Assembly: GCF_964204645.1 (NCBI RefSeq)
Contig: NC_134034.1
Location: 1,052,001 to 1,116,000 of the forward strand
From: Tubulanus polymorphus
Lineage: Eukaryota; Nemertea; Palaeonemertea; Tubulaniformes; Tubulanidae
Length of the DNA stretch: 64,000 nucleotides
Direction of reading: 5' to 3'
Shown here piece after piece: positions 32,141 through 42,300 of the stretch (within the stretch, counting starts at the first letter, position 1; every line of letters starts with the position of its first letter). The translations under genes and the position numbers were made by a program. Under the pieces are notes generated by a model. It did no database searches, had not been told where the DNA came from, and saw nothing but the letters and a program-made list of their open reading frames with translations.

Positions 32141-32230
32141 TTTTCGAAATCGAAGTACAGATATAGTCGTGTGATCGGGGGTCGAGTTTACATAATTTTT
32201 TGGGTCGTTTTTTCCGTATAAATAGTCCGA

Positions 32231-32407
32231 AAGTTTATTGTAGTTTTTCTCGGGTATATGTTGATGTCTTCATCCTCCAAGTTGTTTGTCCTGCGTGTTG
32301 ACTAGGTAACGATGTCGTAGGAACGTCCAAGGGTGTCATCGGACTCAGTCCCGGAGTCGGATTCTGGATGGTGCTATCACCAGACTTCTCACCGCCAGAG
32401 TTCTGGC
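32231..32407 (-). CDS. Possible Ser/Thr/Pro-rich coding exon, unidentified
   Basis: After a minus-strand acceptor (CATTGTCATTACACTAG) about 54 codons are open and rich in S, T and P (SGGEKSGDSTIQNPTPGLSP, TPLDVPTTSLPSQH), ending at a stop near 32235. It could belong with the minus-strand membrane segment at 37142-37228, but phases could not be made to agree. Low confidence. Confidence 0.25.
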
Positions 32408-32509
32408 TAGTGTAATGACAATGGGAAGAGAGCATATTAAGTCAAGATATTTGTCAGACAGAGCCTGACCACTGAGGTTTGAGAAAGCTTTAATTATCTC
32501 ATAACCATG

Positions 32510-32760
32510 CATAATAGATTGGTAGATTTAGTTTGATTGATTTGAATTGGTGTCCCTTACAAATCCACCACACATGCAGGGAGCGAAAGTACAGATATAG
32601 TTGCGTGATCGGCGGTCGAGTTAACATAATTTTTTTTTCTAAATTGAAGTATGTAATTGGGAAATTCGGTTCCGGTTCATTCATATAATCTTCTGGCAAG
32701 CGACTGATTGGGGTCAATTAAGTTGACTGCCTATTTTAATACATCGAGATTTTGACCATC
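32510..32760. repeat. Dispersed ~260-bp repeat, copy 1 (second at 62650-62940)
   Basis: Shared blocks include GGTGTCCCTTACAAA.CCACC, CAGGGAG.GAAA, GTACAGATATAGTTG.GTGAT and GATTGGGGT.AATT. The two copies are in the same orientation and about 80% alike by eye. The second copy is in RIF1 intron 29. Confidence 0.75.
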
Positions 32761-32900
32761 TATATTACAAGGTTAACTTTTCTGCCTATCTTAATACATC
32801 TGCGATTTTGGATACCTATATTACAAGGTTAACTTTTCTGCCTATTTTAATACATCTGTGATTTTGGATATCTATATTACAAGGTTAACTTTTTTCTGCC
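32730..32900. repeat. ~57-bp tandem repeat, 3 copies
   Basis: The unit includes TGCCTATTTTAATACATCTG and CTATATTACAAGGTTAACTT. It abuts the dispersed repeat to its left. Confidence 0.85.
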
Positions 32901-32999
32901 TGTCTGTTGATTAGTAGTTTAGCTAAAAAAAAGAGCAGAATCTTGTGAGCAGAAAATCCTTAATCAAATATCACTGATCATAATTAACGTGTCAATTCA

Positions 33000-35850
33000 T
33001 ATATAAGATCAGCAATGTGGACCGATACATAGATTTTGATAATAGTCAATAATTAAATGATATTTATATGAAATTCAACTCATATTGTAATTCATCTATA
33101 TTCCAGATATCTAAGCAATGGAAATCCATCAGAAATTCTTGATGTGTCTCTTTCTTAGGTGTTAAACACCCAGTGGCGAGTAGGCTTTTATTGAAACCCA
33201 GGCCCATCATACGGTGTAAACCTGCTAGTAATATTGCCCTAAATACATTTCAGCTAATTGTCAGCTTGTCAGCTAAACCATGTTCGTATTATCAAATTAA
33301 CTTCATCGTCAGTTAATAAACTTAAGAGATGTTTTCTACCCACAGATGGCGACATCTGTACCCAGTGAATGGTATTCTAATCCATTCCAATAATTCTAAA
33401 TATTGCTCCTAATATATACAATGACCTGATAATGATGAAAATACAACTGAAGAGCACACTGATCCTACACGCAACCTTAAATCATTCCCACACCTTGACA
33501 AATCCAGAATTCTGCAAAGCCTTAAAAGATTCAATAAATCCCTCGCACAAGACACACACCTTATTCTTTAGATATCAACCAATATCAAATTATACAGTTG
33601 TCTATCAACCCCTATGGTTTAGATTTGAGCACTTTTACCTTATAGGAAAATGCTGAATTAAACTTCATACCTAATCAATCAATTAATGTCCAAGCTATAA
33701 TTAGAATTGTCTCTGACAATATTTTATACGGGGCTTCAAATTTCTACACTAGAAGAATTTCCGATCCGGTACAAATTTAGATTGATCGCTATTTCAAACT
33801 GCTAATTTTGCATCACAGCTTTTGATATCTAGTTTGACGAACCCAGAATTCCCCAAAACCTAACAGATTCAACTGATCCCACACACATATGGCCCAGTTA
33901 GACGCAGACGACATTGAGCGATACAGTCGTCTCATCCACTGCGCTATTTTTTTAATAATTTTCGCTTATATTCATTATATTGAATTGATTTTAATTAATC
34001 TTCTAGATATCTAAGTGATCCATTTATTAGTAATCATACTAGCTATATTTTAATTGTCAGTTTAATAACATTAACATGGAGCCTGAAAATCTACACGAGT
34101 AAAATTTCAGATGTGGTGAATTCATCACTATTTGAATTCATCAGAAATTAAGATAAAAGTACAATTCTAGTAGTAAATTAGAAACTGCCTTAAACGAATT
34201 GCTATATAATCTTTATTTCCCTTTGATAGTAGTACACTGTGTATAAGGACCGAAAGACCTTGTTATGACCGGACCTCCCTGGTGCGGTGCAAGACATGAT
34301 GCTAGAAAATAGTTTGAAGGAGAGGGGTTAGTAAAAGAGAGCTATTAGGAAGAGGAATAAGACCTAAGTTTAGGATATCCTGTCAGAATAAGGCTCTCCA
34401 TCTGACATACACAGTGAAATTGAAAAATTCCCCCTCCAAATTCAGGAATGTATTTGTGCACAGATTTGTTTTATCTCCCTTCGATCGGAAGTAAATCTGC
34501 GTGAAATGATTTTGGCAATATGTATCAAAACTAATACAGCTGTATGAAGACACAATAGGTTCACTTAGATACAGATAAATAAATGTGCTCAGATACACAT
34601 GTATCAGCTACATTTTAAATGTCCATGGACCTGAATTAGAAATAATTTCACATAAAATATTGAATTTACCTTAATTGTAGATATGTAAGTAATAGGTTAA
34701 TGAGTAATTCATGCTATATTCTAATTGTCAGTTAAACAATACCGGTATCTATCACTTGACACACAGTATGGTTTTGGTATATTATTTGAATCAGTTAGGT
34801 TTTGGTAAATTTTGGCAATATTGAAAACAAGACCAGTCGCCGTAAGTACGGCAGTTGGAGATGGAAATACTGATCAGTCAATGAGACTGATTCAGATGTG
34901 CTCATACATATATCAGCTATATTTAAATTTTCAGTTTAATGACATTTATATTATGGACCAGTATTACATATTAATAGTTTTTGATCTTACATGAAATATT
35001 GAATTCATCTTAATTGTGGATATCTAAGCCATTGGTTAATGAGCAATTTTTCCTAGCTATATATATGATAATTGTCAGTTAAACTATAATCATAGCGCAA
35101 AACAAGGCACAGAGTGTGGCTTTCAAGAAATGATTTGAATCAATTAAAGCTTTGTTTTATTCTAGATTTGTCAAAGTGCTGAGACCTATAAATTCACAGT
35201 TTCTAAAAGACTTGCAGTCCATAGATTTCCCCATATATATATTACACCAGATCTCGATAGAGCCCTAGACAATATTTTATACATCTTTCCCCCAGAAATT
35301 CATTAATGCAATGGGTAAAGCAGCACAATATACACTGTAAAGTGCCTGAATGTTTATAAATGACATATGTATCAATATATTATTTGTAAAAAAAATCTAT
35401 TAACTGACGATTAAGTTTTATTGATATATATCTTTACAAGTAAAGCCAGCCTTAAGTATATGGGGCCCTAAAATATCTACACCAGAAGAAGTTTTCATCA
35501 AACATATAAAATATATTGAATGATTGCTTATATCTAAGCGATTGGTTAATTAGTAAATTGTCTTATCTATATCTTGATTATCAGTTAAACAATAGTCATA
35601 TGAGGCCTGAAATATCTACGGTACATTCGAAAAATTTCAAATGTCACATAAGATATTGAAATTACCTTAATTGTACATACTTACAAAACTTTTTAATCAA
35701 TAACTGACCAATCTACATTTTGATTATCAGACCAAAGAATATTTAAGGGACCTCACTCAATCAATTCGTCTAATATTTTAAATATTCAAGCAATCATTGC
35801 CCTAGCTATATTTCAATTTACTACCGGCCACAGAGCTTGTATAAAGTAGT
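33000..35850. repeat. Old, degenerate repeat domain
   Basis: A diverged block recurs at about 33100, 34010, 34680, 35025 and 35535. It reads GATATCTAAG..ATTGGTTAATGAG, then CTATAT.TTAATTGTCAGTTAAAC, then GGCCTGAAA.TCTAC. The spacing is irregular (about 340-900 nt). No coding exon recognised. It looks like a decayed satellite or nested insertions of one element. Confidence 0.5.
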
Positions 35851-35929
35851 GCGGAGATGATGAGCTTGACCAGCGTCTCTATCCTCTCCAGTGCCTATGC
35901 ATTCTACCCAAGATATGAAAAATCAACTT

Positions 35930-36091
35930 AGCTTTATGTATGTATGCATTCCTGTTGCCATGCAAGATGAGGTCATGACTGCCAGGTTCGGTTGCGACAG
36001 GTCTTTCGGTGTTTGGTGGTACTTCAAGGTGGAGTCATTTGTGGGCACTTTTGGTGGGCAGATTTTAGATGAGCCTTTCCGGATTAACCTG
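35930..36091 (-). CDS. Possible coding exon, unidentified
   Basis: A minus-strand acceptor (TTTACTCATTTCAG) is followed by about 54 open codons (LIRKGSSKICPPKVPTNDST...QTPKDLSQPNLAVMTSS) to a stop. The composition resembles a disordered cytoplasmic tail. The plus strand is also open here (from 35891). Not linked to other exons. Confidence 0.25.
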
Positions 36092-36215
36092 AAATGAGTA
36101 AAAGAACGATATTCTGTAGTTACACAATCCTTTCTGTATCACGCATCATAATTTACACATGTATCAACTTAACTTTCAATATTGCTGAGTTCAGTGTTCT
36201 TTTTTCGCCATCTTC

Positions 36216-37228
36216 AATAGTCGCCTTCAGCATCTTCTTCTTCATCTTGGGAGTCCTGAAATGAAAAAAAAGAGAAGAGCGATGAAAACCTAGTACGGAA
36301 CGAAACTAATGTCCGAAAGCTTTTCAGCTCTCCGTCGCCGGTCACATGCCCAGAACACCAGACAATGAGCCAGCCAGGAATATACTGCCCTCTACACGCC
36401 CTCACACAGAATGTGAAAACCAGGATGACGAGGCCTTACTTTCACCATTTACCGACAGTGTGCCGGGTGACGTCAGTAACTGACAAACCTGCACAACTGC
36501 TTGTGACAAAAATAGGGCAGCGCAACTGGATTGCCCGCACTAGCACCCAAAGGAAGACAAGACTTAGCCCTGCCCGAAGCGACCCACGCGGAATCAATGA
36601 ATACTAACGCTCAAGGGAAATCAGGGAAATTAATCCCTGCCCGAAGCAATCCCTTAAAAGGAATCAATGAATGCTAGAACGCAAAGGAAGACAAGACTAA
36701 AATCTTTGTCCGAAGCAATTCCTGAAAAGGAATCAATGAATACCAGTAGACAGTCCAGCTTTACCACTCCACTTTCATCCCAAGCAATCGGACGGATTTG
36801 CCCGTCATTGACGTCACCCGGCACACTCTGTTGATACATGGGGAGAGTGCGGCCTCGTCATCCTGGTTTTCGTGTTCCGTATGAGGGCGTGTAGAGGGCA
36901 GCAGTTCCTGACCGGCTCTTTGTCTGACATCCTCGACACATGACCGGCGAAGGAGAGCAAACGCTTTCGGACATTCGTTTTGTTCCAGCAAACGTTGAAA
37001 TTCGACAGAGAAATCGGCCCTGAAAAACATAACGGGTTAATGGCTGAAAAATAGAACGTGTTAATCGCTGAAAAATAGAACGGATTAATAAACACGGAAC
37101 AGTACAGGACAGTACGGAAACGAACAGTAACACATAAAACATAAAGACGTCGTTCCTCAGGAAGCAGGAACAGGAGCGCAGCGAAGATCGCCAGGATCAT
37201 GATCGCCAGGAGAATCCACGGACGCATG
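36216..37228 (-). CDS. Possible small single-pass membrane protein, two exons
   Basis: On the minus strand ATG at 37228 opens MRPWILLAIMILAIFAALLF followed by LLPEERRLY, a strong N-terminal membrane segment with a basic boundary. A clear acceptor (GAAATTTCATTTCAG-like) at about 36254 precedes DSQDEEEDAEGDY and a stop at 36216. A phase-0 join at TAT|GTTTTA would give about 42 residues. That donor is not consensus and the intron holds LINE debris, so the join is unproven. Family not recognised. Confidence 0.3.
36300..36620 (+). mobile_element. LINE reverse-transcriptase tail remnant, inverted copy A
   Basis: This matches, in opposite orientation, the segment at 36755-37015 (shared TGCCCTCTACACGCCCTCA, AAAACCAGGATGACGAGGCC, GTGTGCCGGGTGACGTCA). 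Translation gives CPLHALTQNVKTRMTRPYF and a GQRNWIARTSTQRK tail typical of the end of LINE ORF2. Truncated and not functional. Confidence 0.5.
36530..36745. repeat. ~70-bp direct repeats, 3 copies
   Basis: GCCCGAAGC(A/G)A.CC followed by GGAATCAATGAAT.CTA and CGCAAAGGAAGACAAGACT recurs three times. It lies between the two inverted LINE fragments. Confidence 0.75.
36755..37015 (-). mobile_element. LINE reverse-transcriptase tail remnant, copy B
   Basis: The minus-strand frame reads RKRLLSFAGHVSRMSDKEPV followed by CCPLHALIRNTKTRMTRP. The F.GHV.RM motif is characteristic of the C-terminal end of LINE ORF2 proteins. It is about 260 bp, truncated and flanked by unrelated sequence. The overlapping frame (ADFSVEFQRLLEQ...) is probably a shadow. 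Confidence 0.55.
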
Positions 37229-37229
37229 T

Positions 37230-38060
37230 TCACAGTGTGAGAGAGCGGAGGTGAATGGTTTTCTGTGCTTGTACATACCGTGGTCAGCTGGTGACGCATT
37301 CCAATAGTGATCAATAGCGCGTATATGAACGATATCAATAACTCTGAAAAACCGCAATTGTGTCTCTCTATCGTTGAATGGATTTACATGTGAGAGCATA
37401 GGTTCCTGGCTGCACTGGGTTGAACACGCGCCAGTAGTCAGCTGAACAATATCGCGGAAGCCTAAGGCCTTAAAATAAATTTCTTCGATTCCCAACAGCT
37501 CCCCTCCGAATATAGCCGCCGCCGCCTGTTTTATTTGTCTTAAATTTTAAAATAATTTATAAACTTTGCCGACCGATAGCTCTTCAGTTAAAAATTCACA
37601 CCAACACAGCTGTCTTCATATCATAGAGCTTTTGGAATATTTCGTTTCATATACTGTACCGGTATAAAATATTACCGTACCGAGTCCCTCTTCAATGAAA
37701 ATTTTTTTCCACAATTCTGATGAGAATCAAGTATTTTTCTGCCCTTTGAAAAATCTCTAAAATAAAATAAGTCACCAAGGTTATTTATGTAGGCCAAACG
37801 AAAATGATACCTTGTTTCTCCGCAGCGACCGGGTCATTTTTGTAAAATATGATAGAATTTGTAACTGTGTCAACTTTCAAGCTCAGCAGAGGGGAGAAAC
37901 ATAAGGAACAGAACTATGCGGCGAAATATGATTGGACATGAAATTCAGTAATTCGATATTTTTCACAAAATCATCGAACTTGTAGAATAAGAAATGTTGG
38001 CAAAATACAGGGTTCGAACAGAGTCGATTTCGACACGGACTCGCGGGATTCCCCGCAGGA
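37230..38060. other. Intergenic, no recognised feature
   Basis: AT-rich DNA. Reverse-strand ORFs at 37157-37495 overlap the candidate membrane ORF in other frames and show no family features. Confidence 0.45.
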
Positions 38061-38069
38061 AATTTCTCC

Positions 38070-38110
38070 CGGCAATGACGTCATTATTTGCCGCGAAGCG
38101 CGCTCGGTGT
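38070..38110 (+). promoter_or_regulatory. Candidate RIF1 promoter motifs: CRE and E2F-like site
   Basis: A perfect TGACGTCA (38076-38083) is followed 4 nt later by TTTGCCGCG (38087-38095), which matches the TTTSSCGC E2F consensus. CpG-rich sequence surrounds both (GACACGGACTCGCGGG, GAAGCGCGCTCGG). RIF1 is cell-cycle linked. A 5'-UTR acceptor at 39260 implies an upstream first exon, so this spot is reasonable. Inferred. Confidence 0.4.
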
Positions 38111-39260
38111 TTGATGAAGTTTATTGGAATTAATCGCAATTTATCGTTGATTTTTCCACTTTGGAATATCAATAACGTCGCTGAATGACCGATTACCTAC
38201 AGTTTATTGCGTATGTTCTGATTGTTGAAGTTGTTAAGTTTTGAATTTCAGATTTGACGCAGTTTTCGGTGCGGGGTGCGGTCAGTTTACAATAAATTCA
38301 AACAATTTTATTCCACACTTTTTGAGCTACACTCGTTTTCGCAGAGACCCCGGTATTTGTAATGGTGGTCAGAGCTATGAATCACAGTGAAAATGTTAAC
38401 AGACATTCACCTCTCATCTATTCCTCCGTCGACCCTCTAATCCAGCCCCAACTGACAAACTGGAATAAAAAAGAATACTCCATCCAGTCCATATATAATA
38501 AATAACCACAGCCTGCCCTAAAAGCCTTACAGTATACAGGTTGTTACTATAACTTAAAATATTGAAAAGATAAGATAGACTTTCTCTCTTCATGTTCGGA
38601 ATTTGTTTCTAGGCCCGGCCTAGCAGTTTAATTTCAGTGAATAATTCTCAGCTAGCCCTTAGTTTAAAGATTTTAAAAATTACCTTGATTGCCGGGGAGA
38701 GGCCCCTGGGAGGAGCTTGTTGAGCTTGCTGCTGTGATGAATTACTCTGATGACTAATCTTATTTGATCCGGGGCCATTATTGTGATTTGTTGATTTCTT
38801 TAAAACTCTTCCCAAAATGCTTTAAAAGATAAAATGTGCTCGAAATCCCTTAGAGCAAAATGCCTGAAACTTCTCAATAGGTTGAAATATTGAAAATAAT
38901 TTTAGTAGTATTCCTAAGTTGGAACAGTTAGGACCAGAATTAGATTTATCCAGGTAAACAGAACTGATATAAGAGGAGTTTTACTGTAATTGAGATATGA
39001 AAGTGATGCAGACATTTTCTGAAAATTTGAAATTGTTTTTAATCTCCTGAAACTCCTTATATTCAGGAATGACCAGAACCCTGGATCCAGTTCCACAGTT
39101 CTGAGTTAAATTTCACTCTAGAGTTAAAACATTGATAATGAACTAACTCTCTCAGATTTAACTCTAACTCACAACTTAAGAACCGGGTCCTGATTTAGTC
39201 GAGTACAAATGATTAAAGATATTCTATTTCGCGTTAATTTCTGAATTGTTTCTCATGTAG
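38110..39260. other. Presumed RIF1 5'-UTR intron
   Basis: AT-rich with fragments of the CCAGTTCCACAGTTCTG word (about 39088-39110). It ends at acceptor TTTCTCATGTAG; the next 48 nt form the rest of the 5' UTR. They contain an upstream ATG at 39261 that opens a short uORF ending before the RIF1 start. Confidence 0.45.
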
Positions 39261-39308
39261 ATGAAGTCACGAGATCGCTCATTAGTAACACCTTGACCTC
39301 GAGTTAAG

Positions 39309-42300
39309 ATGGCCGCCGTGGAGGCGTCTGTCCAAGCGGCAGCAGATGACGCGTCCAGCTACGTCGAACAGCTCGTTAACCTATCCAAGCAAACCGATAA
39401 ACTAAGTCTATATTCCAAATTGATAGAGTAAGTTGTTTTCCGGCGAAGAATGTTTGCGTTCGATAAAATTTCAGGCTCTAAATTATAAATATCGGGACGT
39501 TTCTTTTAAGGCGTTTGAAAGATAAAAGCGTATTGGAGGATTTTGTCGCGAAAGTTCGTAATTATTCGAGCGTCATTCCGTTAGCCGTCTGCACCGACGT
39601 CCTCGGCAGCAGTGACGTTCAACACCAACAGATGGCGCTCTGTCTACTCGGATATTTGATAAACGACAAAACTAACGTCCAGTGAGTAACGGGTTTAAGA
39701 TGAGACCGGTTTATGCTAATTTCGGCCCAGTTGTTCAATTGAGACTTTAAGTAAGCGCGGGCTAAGCTCATTTAAATCCAGTTCTACGGTTGTTGAGACT
39801 TAGGATAAAACCGGTCTCAGTTCTTTTTTGTGCAGTTCCACAGTCGAGACCTGAACGGGCTAAACTCATTTCGGGCCAGTTTTACAATTGTAACTTAAGA
39901 CAAGACCAGGCTATACTCATTTAGGTGCAGACCGGGGCTCAGCTGATTTCTCGATATCTTGTTTCAGGACATTCCCGAGTGGTGAATGTAGTTTGATGAT
40001 TAAACAAATTTGTTCAATTATCTGCGGTACAAAAGACAAGGCTACATGCACCAGAGCCCTCTGGTGTATGACAAAGCAAGCATTTCCATCTGACGCACTT
40101 ACCGACGAGGTTTGTATGGCTTCCTTCATAAATCCCCCTATGACGTCATCAAATTGCGTAGTTAATTCTGATATTTTGCGTGTGTTTTCAGTTGCAGACT
40201 ATTTTAAATGTTTTGGATCATGTGAAGAGTCAGTTCCAATCTTCAGTTACTGTCGACCTGGAAGCAATTAACACGATATACAGGTATTCTAAAACTGAGT
40301 TTATATCTGGGTCTGGTTTTATGGACCAGCTTTAACTGGCACCCTGCAGGGGCTGCTTTTATAGACCAGTTTTAACTTGAACCTTGCAGGGTCTGGTTCT
40401 ATAGACCAGTTTTAACTTGAACCTCGCATCGGCTGGTGTTATAGTTATAGACCAGTTTTAACTTGAACCCTGCAGGGACTGGTTTTATAGACCGGTTTTA
40501 ACTTGAACCAAGCAGGGGCTGGTTTTATAGACCAGTTTTAACTTGAACCCTGCAGGGGCTGGTTTTATAGACCAGTTTTAACTTGAACCCTGCAGGGTCT
40601 GGTTTTATAGACCAGTTTTAACTTGAACCCTGCAGGGGCTGGTTTTATAGACCAGTTTTAACTTGAACCCTGCAGGGGCTGGTTTTATAGACCAGTTTTA
40701 ACTTGAACCCAGCAGGGGCTGGTTTTATAGACCAGTTTTAACTTGAACCCTGCAGGGGCTGGTTTTATAGACCAGTTTTAACTTGAACCCTGCAGGGTCT
40801 GGTTTTATAGACCAGTTTTAACTTGAACCCTGCAGGGGCTGGTTCTATAGACCAGTTTTAACTTGAACCCTGCAGGTGCTGGTTTTAATAGACCAGTTTT
40901 AACTTGAACCCTGCAGGTGCTGGTTTTAATAGACCAGTTTTGACTCGAACCAAGCAGGGGCTGGTTTTATAGACCAGTTTTAACTTGAACCCTGCAGGGG
41001 CTGGTGTTTATTTAGTAAGCACTAAAGACGCATTTAAACGGTGATATTTCTAGGTTACGAATACAGATTCCGAATGCGATGAAATTGAACGTGTTGCGTT
41101 GGTCGAAACTCGTGTTTCCGTTGTTGACTCACAACGCGCTGAAAGTACGACAACGAGCCGTGTTCATTATCGAGAAATCCGTAGCAGACGATCTGTTCGA
41201 CGTAGCAGACGACTCAATGATGAAAATATCGAATTCGTTGAAAGCGGTGAGTGCTGAATTCTACAGGGCAGAGTGGCGGGGGTGGGGGGTAGAAATACCA
41301 GCGTCTATTTCAGCTTGTTTGAAAGGACCTACCTGAATCAGTTTTGGTAATACGTACCTAGGTATGGAATAGGACCAGCGCAGACGCGCAGCTAAACTAA
41401 AATATTGATTTTTAATCCATTTTACTCTGTATTGGAAGGGGTAGAAATTCTAGGCTCAAAATACATGTATGATAAGGTGGCTGCTTACCTGGAAATCTGA
41501 AAAAAGTCGGGGGACTTTCTTTACTTTGAATTTTTTGTCGAAGGGTCAGGGAAATATCAGGAAATTTTGGATTCCCTAATCTGTAAGAAACCTGATAAAT
41601 CTTTGGGGTCGAAATATGTCAAAATTTGCTTCAATTCTTGTGAAGTGAATTTCTTTGTATTTTGGGTTTTTTTTCTAAAATGAATTTTGATTTCGTTTCT
41701 GCAGGAAATGCTGCCAAATTTATTGCGATTGATGACGCTGAAACAAGAAACTCATGCGTTGAAAGTTTGGTGTTTACTGGTTAAAATACTCGGAAAGGTT
41801 CGTACAATGGCCGCCTTCATAAATCCCCTTATGACATCATCAAATTGTCTACTAGTGATTTGATCTATAGACACTTCTAGAAAAGATGTCTTCCTCCATA
41901 AATCCCCCTATGACATCATCAAATTGTCTACTAGTGATTTGATCTATAGACACTTCTAAAAAAGATGTCTTCCTCCATAAATCCCCCTATGACATCATCA
42001 AACTGTCGACTAGTAATTTGATCTATAGACACTTCTGGAGAATGATGGCTACCTCCATAAATCCCCCTATGACATCATCAGTTTGACTAGCAATTGGATC
42101 AATAGGCCCTTCAAGAAAATGGCTTCTTTCATAAATCCCTCTATGATGTCACCACTAGTGATTTGATCCAAATCCACATCTAGAATGCTTGAAAGATGGT
42201 TGCCTCTATAAATCCCCCTATGACATCATCGCTGTTTGATCTTTTATCAGGTATTGCATCATGGTAGTTTCATCAATCAGATGTTACCGATCGTCGAGAA

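Noticed and set aside
36761-37030. Reverse ORF ADFSVEFQRLLEQNECPKAF as a gene exon
   Set aside because: An overlapping frame gives the LINE F.GHV.RM motif, and an inverted copy of the same DNA lies at 36300-36620. It is therefore transposon debris.
38005-38030. tRNA B box (GGGTTCGAACAGA)
   Set aside because: No A box upstream and no acceptor stem.
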